8,786 nucleotides of DNA from Gemmatimonadota bacterium (GTDB taxonomy: Bacteria; ARS69), in the NCBI GenBank assembly GCA_020431545.1, contig JAGQIB010000201.1, positions 4,369-13,154 of the forward strand. Reading direction: 5' to 3'. Of this stretch, positions 1 through 7,008 are shown piece by piece. The translations under genes were made by a program, and so were the position numbers. A model generated the notes under the pieces. That model searched no databases. It saw only the letters and a program-made list of their open reading frames with translations, and was not told the DNA's origin. Every line of letters starts with the position of its first letter. Positions within the stretch are counted from its first letter, which is position 1.

Positions 1-233
1 GCCTCGAGCGCCTCCCGGTGGCGCGCCACGATCTCGCCCAGCCGCGGACGCCAGTCCGGCTCGCCCGCCGCCGCCGCCCGCGCGAGGCCGAGCAGCGAGT
101 CCGTGACCCCGCCGAACGCGGACACCACGACGGCGACGCGATCTGCCCGCCGCGCCGCCGCCACGATGTCCGTCACCGACCGGATCCTCTCCGGCGTCGA
201 GAGCGAGGAGCCCCCGAACTTCAAGATCCTCAT
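1..233 (-). CDS. Aspartate kinase, N-terminal part (possibly bifunctional aspartokinase/homoserine dehydrogenase)
   Basis: Only the first 77 codons are in the window; the gene continues past the left edge. The product starts MRILKFGGSS, the amino-acid-kinase signature (Lys5, Gly7, Gly8, Ser9-Ser10) that binds ATP phosphates in aspartokinases. A second conserved strand, VAVVVSAFGGVTDSLL (about residues 33-48), and an RHREAL segment (71-76) follow. Aspartokinase phosphorylates aspartate in the first step towards lysine, threonine and methionine. The VVVSAF-GVTD wording is closest, from memory, to the ThrA/MetL-type bifunctional enzymes, but the homoserine dehydrogenase half would lie outside the window, so this is inference. 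The ATG overlaps the TGA of the upstream ATP-grasp gene (ATGA, 233-230). With no obvious ribosome binding site, translation probably depends on coupling to that gene. Family assignment is firm; the subtype is not. Confidence 0.88.
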   Translation of the reverse strand, partial: MRILKFGGSSLSTPERIRSVTDIVAAARRADRVAVVVSAFGGVTDSLLGLARAAAAGEPDWRPRLGEIVARHREALE

Positions 234-3200
234 GCTGGACCGTCGGTCTCGTGGGGAGGCTGCTTGAGGATGACACCTTCGCCGGCGCGCCCGTCGATGC
301 GCACCTCCAGCGGCACGTCGAGGCGGACGTGATCGAGCCAGCGGAGACTCCGGGTCGGCTTCAGCGAATCGAGCCAGGCGAAGTCCAGCGAGCCCCCGCC
401 GCGCTTCATCACGTGGAAGTAGCCGATGCCGTGACTCGTCATGTTGTGGAAGAAGTGGGTGCCCTGCGAGGGCTCCACCACCAGGTCCTCCAGGTCGTGC
501 TCCAGGATGACGCGCGCGCCGGAGATCTGCTTCCAGCTCACCGGCACGCCGAGCCAGCGATCCGCCGTCCCCCAGCGCCCCGGACCGATCAGCAGGTAGG
601 GACGCCCCGCCGCCACGAGCTCCGCGTTGAGCTTCTCGACCTCGCTGGCGATGTCGATCGTGTGCTCGCGACTGAAGCGCCCGCGCGGCACGAGGAGAAT
701 GTCGCGGATGTTCGAGAAGCGGCCGTTGCCGAGCGCGTGCGGCGAGCGCGCGAGGACGTCCTCGTCGCGAACGTCGCCGATGAGGTCGCCGCCGGCGCCC
801 TGGATCGGCACGGGACGGATCTGCAGGAACGCGAACTCCGCGGTGTGGGTCTCCGTGGACTCGAGGTCGAGCGCGAACTCGATCTCGGCCGGGCCGGAAA
901 GACCGTGCACTCCCACGTCGAGGAGCACGCGCAATGTCTCGGCGAGCGGCGCGAGTCCGTGCTTGAGGATCGGCGCGAACGTCACGAGGCGGATGCCGTC
1001 CCGCGAGATGCCGTCGACCACCGCGTCGTTCTCGCGGAGATACGTCGAGCCGACGTACGCGAGCGTGCCGTGTCGCTCCGCGTCCTCGAGGTCGAGCCGC
1101 GTGAGGTTCGAGTCCGGACGCAGGAAGTCGACCGGGCGCGTGAGGTCCAGCGCCCAGAAATCGCGCTGCGCGTTCTCGAGAATGTCGTGGATCACCGAGA
1201 ACTGAGGCAGCGATTCCGGGTGCGTCGGCGAGAACCGCACCGCGCGCCCGCCCTCCACCACCGTCTTGCCGAGCCCGAGCGCGATGCTCGCCATCCCCTC
1301 CTCGGTGCGCATCCGCTCCACCGGATAGAAGTTCCAGGAGCACGCCACGCCGGACACGTGCGGATAGAGGACGTTCTCGTGACGGCGGCCCACGATCTGC
1401 TGGATCACCACGCCCATCTTCTCCTCTTCCATGCGATTGGGCGTGGTGGAGATGTACGCCTTGGCGTTCGCGAAGAACGTGGACGCGTAGATGAACTTGA
1501 TCGCATCCAGGAGCTGCTGCAGGCGCACCTCCCGGTCCTCGTTCGTGTTCGGGAGCATCAGCGTGGAGTAGATGCCGGCGAACGGCTGAAAGTGCGAGTC
1601 CTCGAGCAGGCTGGAGGAACGCACCGCGATCGGCCAGCGAACGTGCTCGAGCAACTGATCCAGCATCTGCACCACGTCGTGCGGCATCTTCGCGGCCAGG
1701 AACCGGCGGAGAATGGTCTGATCGTCGTCCTCGTGCAGCGCGAACGTGAGCAGGTCGTTCTGCTCGAGGAACTGATCGAACACCTCGGTCCCGAGCGCGG
1801 CCGACCGCGGCACCGCGATCCGCATGGTGCCCACCGACTCGAGGTCCAGCCGCGACAGGAGCTCGTGCGCGAACGCGAGCCCCCGCCCCTTGCCGCCGAG
1901 CGAGCCGCCGCCGATGCGGACGAATCGCGAGTTCTCGTCGAAGCGATCGGGATCGAAGTCCTCCACCACGCCGCGCCGCGTGCTCTGACGGAACGCGAGG
2001 AGCGTGGCCTTGAGGTAGGCGCGCATCTCGTCGACGTCGTCGAAGTCGTGGACCCGCTTCTCGCGCAGCGCCGCCGCCACGGAGAACTCGGTGCGCGCCA
2101 TCAGCCAGTTCGAGAAGTGGTTCAGGCGGCCGTGGAACTGCAGCGACTCCTTGGGCACGGTCTCCAGGACGTCGACCATCTGGCGCAGATCGCTCGCGCG
2201 CCCGACCTCGGTGCCGTCCGGCAGACGGAACACGAAGTCGCCGAACCCGAGATTGTCGAGCATGAAGCGGCGGAACTCCTGCAGCAGCGTGGGCGACCGC
2301 TTGTGCAGGAACGTCGCGCCGAGGAAGGTGGCGGTCTCCGCAAAGCGGTTCTCGGACGACTGGAGGACGAGCGGCGTGTACGGATCGGTGCGGCGGATCG
2401 TGCGCAGCAGCTCCACACCGGCCTCGGGATCGACGACGCCTTCCCGCGGGAAGCGCACGTCCGAGATGATGCCGAGCACGACCTCGCGGTAGTTCTCGTA
2501 CAGCTCCCAGGCCTCCTCGTACGTCGACGCGAGCAGGATCTTGGGGCGCGCGCGCATGCGCAGCAGCTTCTGGGTGAGGTTCACGCCCTCCTGGATCAGG
2601 GAGGACGTCTGCTTCATGATCTCGTCGAACAGCATCGGCAGGTACGACGAGTAGAAGGGAATGCTGTCCTCCACCAGGATCAGCACCCGCACCTGGCCGA
2701 CCGCGGTGTCGTGCTCGACGTTGAGCTTGTCCTCGGTGAGCTTGATGACGGCGAGGAACAGGCGGACGTCGCCGCGCCACATGAACACCTTGTCGATCCC
2801 GTGGACCTCGGTCTCGCTTCCCTCGAGGAAGGCGAGCTCGCGCGTGTCGTAGGTCATCAGGTAGACGGGCAGGCCCGGGTGCATCCGGCGCACGGTCTCG
2901 CCGAACTCCTGCACCGAGAGGTCGCCGACGCGCGCCATGGTGATCACGAGATCGAAACGTCGGTGCCGCAACGCCTCCAGCGCGCGCTCGGCGGTGGCGA
3001 CCCGCGTGATGTAGGCCGGCGCGGTGAGCGAGAGGTTGTGGAACTCGCCGAGGATCTGCTCCGCGAGGCGGCCGTCTTCCGCGAGCGTGTACGAGTCGTA
3101 GAGGCTCGCCACGAGCAGCACGTCGCGTACGTGGAACGGCCGGAGCGATTCGAAACTGACCTGCGCCCGCTGATACGACTCGACCAGGCGATCGAGGAGG

Positions 3201-3241
3201 TCCCGGCGCTCCGCCGCCTCCGCCCGCCCGGCCGCGCTCAC
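230..3241 (-). CDS. Receiver-domain / PEP-synthase-type ATP-grasp (PPDK_N) protein, 1003 aa
   Basis: Residues about 37-170 resemble a receiver domain that has lost its acidic pocket: VLLVAS replaces the usual acid pair, Thr101 sits at the phosphoacceptor position, and Lys151 remains. Residues about 184-330 are a second receiver with Glu191-Asp192, Asp261 as likely phosphoacceptor, Ser295 and Lys314. Residues about 440-815 match the PEP-synthase/pyruvate-phosphate-dikinase nucleotide-binding module: GGKGRG (Lys451), VRSSS (Arg541), LEDSHFQPFAG, AEIEFA (Glu786, Glu788) and LQIRP (Gln807, Arg809). Known ATP-site residues of the family therefore look intact. The last ~185 residues (PGRWGT near 887) match nothing I recognise. 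No phosphohistidine domain or PEP/pyruvate barrel is present, so it is not a complete PEP synthase; the substrate is unknown. The GTG start overlaps the peptidase stop (GTGA, 3241-3238) and has GAGGAG 6 nt upstream. The frame stays open to 4387, but that part only shadows the peptidase gene. Confidence 0.85.
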   Translation of the reverse strand: MSAAGRAEAAERRDLLDRLVESYQRAQVSFESLRPFHVRDVLLVASLYDSYTLAEDGRLAEQILGEFHNLSLTAPAYITRVATAERALEALRHRRFDLVITMARVGDLSVQEFGETVRRMHPGLPVYLMTYDTRELAFLEGSETEVHGIDKVFMWRGDVRLFLAVIKLTEDKLNVEHDTAVGQVRVLILVEDSIPFYSSYLPMLFDEIMKQTSSLIQEGVNLTQKLLRMRARPKILLASTYEEAWELYENYREVVLGIISDVRFPREGVVDPEAGVELLRTIRRTDPYTPLVLQSSENRFAETATFLGATFLHKRSPTLLQEFRRFMLDNLGFGDFVFRLPDGTEVGRASDLRQMVDVLETVPKESLQFHGRLNHFSNWLMARTEFSVAAALREKRVHDFDDVDEMRAYLKATLLAFRQSTRRGVVEDFDPDRFDENSRFVRIGGGSLGGKGRGLAFAHELLSRLDLESVGTMRIAVPRSAALGTEVFDQFLEQNDLLTFALHEDDDQTILRRFLAAKMPHDVVQMLDQLLEHVRWPIAVRSSSLLEDSHFQPFAGIYSTLMLPNTNEDREVRLQQLLDAIKFIYASTFFANAKAYISTTPNRMEEEKMGVVIQQIVGRRHENVLYPHVSGVACSWNFYPVERMRTEEGMASIALGLGKTVVEGGRAVRFSPTHPESLPQFSVIHDILENAQRDFWALDLTRPVDFLRPDSNLTRLDLEDAERHGTLAYVGSTYLRENDAVVDGISRDGIRLVTFAPILKHGLAPLAETLRVLLDVGVHGLSGPAEIEFALDLESTETHTAEFAFLQIRPVPIQGAGGDLIGDVRDEDVLARSPHALGNGRFSNIRDILLVPRGRFSREHTIDIASEVEKLNAELVAAGRPYLLIGPGRWGTADRWLGVPVSWKQISGARVILEHDLEDLVVEPSQGTHFFHNMTSHGIGYFHVMKRGGGSLDFAWLDSLKPTRSLRWLDHVRLDVPLEVRIDGRAGEGVILKQPPHETDGPA

Positions 3242-4425
3242 CGGCGGCTCCTCGCCCGGTTGCGACGTGGCGGATCGAGCGGCGACGCGAGCAGCATCTC
3301 GCGCGCCTTCTCGGTGGACGGGCCGATCCACTCGGCGGTTTGCGACTCCAGTTCGAGCAGGCGCGCGCTGCGGCTCGCGAGGTGCACCAGGAGGCGCACC
3401 TCGGAGAGGTAGTCCGGGATCGCGACGGTCTCCGGTCCGATGCCGACCGCGCCGCCGTCCAGGCCGGCCATGTTGTGGTAGTTGCCGAGCGGCACGGCAA
3501 GACCGCCGGCGCGCCGGCCCGCCGCGCAGAACGCGGTGGCCTCGCAGCTGCCGCCGTCCATGAGGCGACGCTGGTAGCGGAACGTCGGTTCGGCGGCCGC
3601 CAGCTCCTTCGCGATCGAGTGCAGCGCGCCCATGAGCGGCGGGTCGAACAGCGACATCGCGTCGCCCACGCGGACGATCACGCCGCCGCCTTGCGGCGCG
3701 TGTGGCAACGCCCGCGACGTTTCCAGCGACAGCAGACGGGCATCCTTCGGAATCGTGCGGCCGGTGATGCCGGCCAGCGCGCCGTAGAGACCGACCTCCT
3801 CCGCGCGCGTGAACCAGCCCCACACGTGTGCGCCGCGCGGGCGTTCGCGCACCATCTCGTCCAGCGTGGCGAGCGCCGCGGCCGCGCCGAGCAGGTCGTC
3901 GCAGCACCGCGATACGATCCGGCCGTCGCGTTCCGAGTAGCCGGGAAACGCCCACATCGTGAAGTCGCCGGCCGCGGCCCGGCCCGACGTGATCCGCGCC
4001 ACCGCGGAGCCGAGCATGCCGGCGCGGCGCGCCCCCTTCTCGGAACTCGACACCAGCTCGCCCTGTCCGATCGGCTTGTCGCGCCCCACCGTGAAGAACT
4101 CGAGCTTCGTTCCGCGCTTCGCGTGCACGCGTCGCACGCCGCCCCGGAACTCGAGCTGCGCGCGATCGCCCTGCACGTCGCTCACCACGAAACCGGGATG
4201 ATCCAGGTGCGCCACCAGCACGATCGGCGGCGTCTTCGGTTTCGAGCCGCGCCCGGGGTACTTCACGAGCAGGTTGCCGTAGCGATCCGCTTCGCAGGGC
4301 AGCTTGCGCTGCGCGGCGAAGTCCCGCACCCAGTTCGCGGGCGAGTGCTCCAGGCACGTCGCGGTGGGGCGCGACAGGATCCCGCACGCGATCGCGAGCC
4401 AGCGTTTCTCCGCGGCGCGACTCAT
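3238..4425 (-). CDS. M42/M20-like zinc aminopeptidase, 395 aa
   Basis: The product resembles the metallo-aminopeptidases of the M42 (glutamyl aminopeptidase/endoglucanase M) group, which cleave N-terminal residues from peptides using two metal ions in the cytoplasm. The ligand series appears in order: AHLDHPGF (His73, Asp75), CDDLLG (Asp176 or Asp177, bridging), TRAEEVGLYG (Glu209 catalytic base, Glu210 ligand), SLETS (Glu235), DGGSCEA (290-296) and NYHNM (His317). Glu235 stands where M42 enzymes usually have Asp; acids of either length occur in related M20/M28 enzymes. There is no signal peptide. The length, 395 residues, is slightly over the usual 340-370, with a basic Arg-rich tail (387-395). 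The ATG overlaps the TGA of the HD-like gene (ATGA, 4425-4422) and has no clear ribosome binding site, so coupling is likely. The open frame to 4560 is rejected because it would bury the HD-like gene's 3' end. The natural substrate is unknown. Confidence 0.87.
   Translation of the reverse strand: MSRAAEKRWLAIACGILSRPTATCLEHSPANWVRDFAAQRKLPCEADRYGNLLVKYPGRGSKPKTPPIVLVAHLDHPGFVVSDVQGDRAQLEFRGGVRRVHAKRGTKLEFFTVGRDKPIGQGELVSSSEKGARRAGMLGSAVARITSGRAAAGDFTMWAFPGYSERDGRIVSRCCDDLLGAAAALATLDEMVRERPRGAHVWGWFTRAEEVGLYGALAGITGRTIPKDARLLSLETSRALPHAPQGGGVIVRVGDAMSLFDPPLMGALHSIAKELAAAEPTFRYQRRLMDGGSCEATAFCAAGRRAGGLAVPLGNYHNMAGLDGGAVGIGPETVAIPDYLSEVRLLVHLASRSARLLELESQTAEWIGPSTEKAREMLLASPLDPPRRNRARSRR
3248..3253 (-). 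promoter_or_regulatory. Ribosome binding site fixing the GTG start of the ATP-grasp gene
   Basis: On the minus strand GAGGAG lies 6 nt before the GTG at 3241-3239. It sits inside the end of the peptidase gene and decides the start, because the reading frame stays open for another 382 codons upstream. Confidence 0.7.
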
Positions 4426-4961
4426 CGGCGATTCTTGAACGGCAGGTAGCTCATGAAATCCGCGTGGTGCACGATGTAGGCCTCGGTCGTGCGCTTCACG
4501 AGATCGCCCTCGGCCGCGTGGGCCGCGATGATGTGACAGACCTCGTCCGGCACGCCACACTCCATGGCCACCGCGACTCCGGTGAACGGGTGGCGCAGCA
4601 TCTCGCCGCGGGGCGACTGCACGGCCTTCCCATCCCGCTTCTCGTACTCGAGCACCTTGCCCACGTCGGCCAGGATCGCGCCGGCGATCACGGTGTCCGG
4701 GTGGATCGGGAGCTTGCCGCCGAAGAACTCGGTCATGGCCTCCGCGGAACGGCGCGCGATGTGCACCACGGCACGCTTGTGCTCCATGAAGGTCACGTCC
4801 AGGTCCTTGACCAGGAGCGTGAAGGGGATCTCGTTCAGGTCGTCCGGAGTCAGCGGGCTCCGGGAGAGGGCGACCTCCCAGGTCCGGGTGGTCGCTTCGC
4901 GCAGGGCGGGATCCTGGATCCAGTCGAGCTCGGGCCAGAGGGCGCGGATTTCGTCTCGCAA
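4422..4961 (-). CDS. HD-domain-like protein with altered HD doublet (AD), 179 aa
   Basis: This is the first gene of the leftward operon. The pattern of an HD phosphohydrolase runs through it: VVHIARRS (His67), ILADVGKVLEYE (98-107), RHPFTGVAVA (His124), IIAAHAAEGD (His148) and YIVHHADFMSY (Asp168). In the family these residues form a metal site that hydrolyses phosphoesters, often of nucleotides. Here the diagnostic His-Asp pair reads Ala98-Asp99, so one metal ligand is missing while the rest, including the following GK, is kept. It may use a different metal arrangement or may bind rather than cut its ligand. The start is TTG, with GGAG 8 nt upstream; the next in-frame Met is residue 59, which would remove much of the protein. 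There are no membrane segments. Its stop overlaps the peptidase start. The exact substrate cannot be read from the sequence. Confidence 0.8.
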   Translation of the reverse strand: MRDEIRALWPELDWIQDPALREATTRTWEVALSRSPLTPDDLNEIPFTLLVKDLDVTFMEHKRAVVHIARRSAEAMTEFFGGKLPIHPDTVIAGAILADVGKVLEYEKRDGKAVQSPRGEMLRHPFTGVAVAMECGVPDEVCHIIAAHAAEGDLVKRTTEAYIVHHADFMSYLPFKNRR

Positions 4962-4969
4962 ACGGATCG

Positions 4970-4973
4970 CTCC
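4970..4973 (-). promoter_or_regulatory. Ribosome binding site for the HD-like gene (TTG start)
   Basis: GGAG on the minus strand lies 8 nt before the TTG at 4961-4959 and supports this uncommon start codon. Confidence 0.55.
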
Positions 4974-5000
4974 GGGGTTCGGAACCGTCGAGCCGGTCGC

Positions 5001-5029
5001 ACGTTAGCCCGTCCCGCAGGAGGTGGCAA
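5001..5029 (-). promoter_or_regulatory. Sigma70-like promoter for the leftward operon
   Basis: On the minus strand TTGCCA (5029-5024) and TAACGT (5006-5001) are separated by exactly 17 nt. Transcription would begin near 4994, leaving a leader of about 30 nt before the TTG start of the HD-like gene. It is the only good promoter match upstream of the four coupled genes. This is a pattern match only, with no experimental evidence. Confidence 0.55.
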
Positions 5030-5083
5030 GCGTCGCCCCGGACGGGGGACGGTCCGCCGGGGACTCGCCCGTTCCGCGTTCCG

Positions 5084-5113
5084 TTGACCGAGCTCGGCCG
5101 CCGTTGCTACACT
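5084..5113 (+). promoter_or_regulatory. Sigma70-like promoter for the carbamoyltransferase operon
   Basis: TTGACC (5084-5089) and TACACT (5108-5113) are separated by 18 nt. The predicted start of transcription is near 5120, giving a leader of about 60 nt before the TTG start at 5182. The two divergent promoters are about 55 bp apart, so regulation of one could affect the other. Confidence 0.55.
5088..5097. promoter_or_regulatory. Palindrome across the -35/spacer of the rightward promoter (possible operator)
   Basis: CCGAGCTCGG is a perfect 10-bp inverted repeat beginning at the last two bases of the -35 box and running into the spacer. A protein bound here would block RNA polymerase. A 10-bp palindrome can arise by chance in GC-rich DNA and I see no second copy in the region, so the operator role is only suggested. 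Confidence 0.25.
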
Positions 5114-5181
5114 GCTAACTCGACGTGCCGTAACCACTTGCGAAAATCCACGCCTCCCTCCTCCTTCCGGGCGACGCCGAC

Positions 5182-7005
5182 TTGAACATCCTCGGGATCA
5201 GCGCGTGGTACCACGACGCCGCCGCCTGCCTGGTGACGGACGGGCGCCTCGTGGCGGCGGCGCAGGAGGAGCGCTTCACGCGCAAGAAGCACGATCCCGA
5301 GTTCCCGCACCGCGCGATCGAGTCGTGCCTGGAGATCGCCGGCCTGCGGCCCGATCAGATCGACGCCGTGGGCTTCTACGACAAGCCGTTCCTGAAGTTC
5401 GAGCGCCTGCTCGAGACGTACCTCGCCTGCGCGCCGCACGGCCTGCGCTCCTTCCAGACCGCCATGCCGGTCTGGCTGAACGAGAAGCTGTTCCTGCCGG
5501 ATCGGATCGCGAAGGAGCTCGGCACCGATGCGCCGATCTACTTCGCGGAGCATCACGTGTCGCACGCGGCCTCCGCGTTCTATCCGTCGCCGTTCCGGGA
5601 GGCCGCGATCCTCACCGTGGACGGAGTCGGCGAGTGGGCCACCACGACGTTCGGCGCAGGCCGCGACGCCACGATGGAGCTGCTGGGCGAGATCCGGTTC
5701 CCGCACTCGCTCGGGCTGCTGTACTCGGCGTTCACGTACTACACGGGCTTCCGCGTGAACTCGGGCGAGTACAAGCTCATGGGCCTCGCGCCGTATGGCG
5801 AGCCGACGTACGTGAACGAGATCCGCGACCACCTGATCGACGTGAAGGACGACGGCTCGTTCCGCCTGAACCTCGACTACTTCGACTATCCCTCCGGACT
5901 CCGGATGACGTCGCGGAAGTTCCACGACCTGTTCGGCGGGCCGCCGAAGACGCCGGACTCGCGCGTGACGCAGAAGGAGATGGATCTCGCGCGATCGATC
6001 CAGGTCGTGCTCGAGGACTGTCTGTTGAAGCTCGCGATGCACGTGCGACGGGAAACCGGCATGAAGCACCTCGTGATGGCCGGCGGCGTGGCCCTGAACT
6101 GCGTGGCGAACGGTCGCCTGCTGCGCGAAGGGATCTTCGAGGATCTCTGGATCCAGCCCGCGGCCGGCGACGCCGGGGGCGCGCTGGGCGTGGCGCTCGA
6201 GCTCTCGCACCGCAAGTTCGGGCACCCGCGCGTGGTCGACGCCTCCCGCGCCGACGCGCAGCACGGCAGCTACCTCGGCCCCGAGTTCGGTCGGGACGCG
6301 ATCCGCGCATTCCTGGATTCCGCCGGCGCGAAGTACGAAGAGGTCGCGGATGAAGACGTCGCGTCGCGCACGGCGGAGATTCTCGCCGCCGGCAACGTGG
6401 TGGGCTGGTTCCAGGGACGCATGGAGTTCGGTCCGCGCGCGCTCGGCGGCCGTTCGATCCTCGGGGACGCGCGCGATCCCGACATGCAGTCGCGCATGAA
6501 CCTCAAGATCAAGTACCGCGAGTCGTTCCGGCCGTTCGCGCCGAGCGTCCTGGCGGAGCGCTCCGGTGAGGTGTTCGAGGAGGGCGTGGCGAGTCCGTAC
6601 ATGCTGCTCGTGACGCACGTGCGCCCGGAGAGACGTCGCGCCCCGTCGCCCGAAGACGCCGGGAAGACCGGCATCGACCTGCTGAAGGTCCCGCGGAGCG
6701 ACGTCCCCGCGATCACCCACGTGGACCACTCCGCGCGCGTGCAGACAGTTCACCGCGAGACGAATCCCCGCTACCATCGCCTGCTCGAGGAGTTTCACGC
6801 GCGCACGGGGTGTCCGCTCGTGATCAACACGTCGTTCAACGTCCGCGGCGAGCCGATCGTGTGCACGCCGGAGGACGCCTGGAACTGCTTCCTCGGCACA
6901 GAGATGGACGTCCTCGTGGCCGGCCCCTTCGTCCTCCGGAAGACGGACCAGGACCCGGCCGTGATCGAGCGGGTCCGCGCCGGCCGACGTTTCGAGGCGG
7001 ACTAG
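5182..7005 (+). CDS. NodU/CmcH/SxtI-family carbamoyltransferase, 607 aa
   Basis: Members of this family make carbamoyl adenylate from carbamoyl phosphate and ATP, then transfer the carbamoyl group to a hydroxyl of a natural product or sugar (NodU, CmcH, TobZ, SxtI). The N-terminal Kae1-like half (about 1-345) has NILGISAWYHDAA (His11, equivalent to the TobZ catalytic His), AQEERFTRKKH, EHHVSHAASAFYPS (His124, His125, His128), TVDGVGEWATT (Asp147), MAGGVALNCVANG and QPAAGDAGGALGVA (Asp330). The C-terminal domain (about 370-585) has EFGPRALGGRSILGD, NLKIKYRESFRPFAPS, VDHSARVQTV and INTSFNVRGEPIV. The length is typical and every motif I know is present, so the enzyme should be active. The start is TTG: the conserved N-terminus begins here, and only non-start codons separate it from an in-frame TAA at 5131-5133. 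I see no clear ribosome binding site. It leads an operon with SxtJ- and SxtK-like genes. The acceptor substrate is unknown; no sugar or antibiotic genes are in view. Confidence 0.95.
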   Translation: MNILGISAWYHDAAACLVTDGRLVAAAQEERFTRKKHDPEFPHRAIESCLEIAGLRPDQIDAVGFYDKPFLKFERLLETYLACAPHGLRSFQTAMPVWLNEKLFLPDRIAKELGTDAPIYFAEHHVSHAASAFYPSPFREAAILTVDGVGEWATTTFGAGRDATMELLGEIRFPHSLGLLYSAFTYYTGFRVNSGEYKLMGLAPYGEPTYVNEIRDHLIDVKDDGSFRLNLDYFDYPSGLRMTSRKFHDLFGGPPKTPDSRVTQKEMDLARSIQVVLEDCLLKLAMHVRRETGMKHLVMAGGVALNCVANGRLLREGIFEDLWIQPAAGDAGGALGVALELSHRKFGHPRVVDASRADAQHGSYLGPEFGRDAIRAFLDSAGAKYEEVADEDVASRTAEILAAGNVVGWFQGRMEFGPRALGGRSILGDARDPDMQSRMNLKIKYRESFRPFAPSVLAERSGEVFEEGVASPYMLLVTHVRPERRRAPSPEDAGKTGIDLLKVPRSDVPAITHVDHSARVQTVHRETNPRYHRLLEEFHARTGCPLVINTSFNVRGEPIVCTPEDAWNCFLGTEMDVLVAGPFVLRKTDQDPAVIERVRAGRRFEAD

Positions 7006-7008
7006 CGA

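Noticed and set aside
408..434. NMTSHGIGYFHV in the ATP-grasp protein, resembling the TSHAA phosphohistidine motif of PEP synthase
   Set aside because: The surrounding residues do not match the GGxTSHAAIxAR signature, and it lies near the C-terminus without space for a full swivelling domain. It is probably coincidental.
251..3412. A 1053-codon open frame on the plus strand opposite the ATP-grasp gene
   Set aside because: It is antisense to a gene with clear domain motifs, its translation is low-complexity and rich in Arg, His, Glu and Val, and no domain is recognisable. Long antisense frames are expected in GC-rich DNA.
3242..4387. N-terminal extension of the ATP-grasp protein to residue 1385
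   Set aside because: The extra 382 codons overlap the aminopeptidase in another frame and give Arg-rich nonsense. The GTG at 3241 has a good ribosome site and overlaps the preceding stop.
4426..4560. 45-codon upstream extension of the aminopeptidase
   Set aside because: It lies inside the HD-like gene and reads as Arg/His/Gly-rich shadow. The ATG at 4425 forms the ATGA junction also seen at the aspartokinase end of this operon.
5107..5151. Minus-strand 14-residue frame (GTG start) behind a GGAGG-rich tract, possible leader peptide
   Set aside because: It lies upstream of the leftward promoter and antisense to the rightward leader and -10 region, so no transcript I can predict would carry it. 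Its purine tract is just the complement of the pyrimidine-rich leader.
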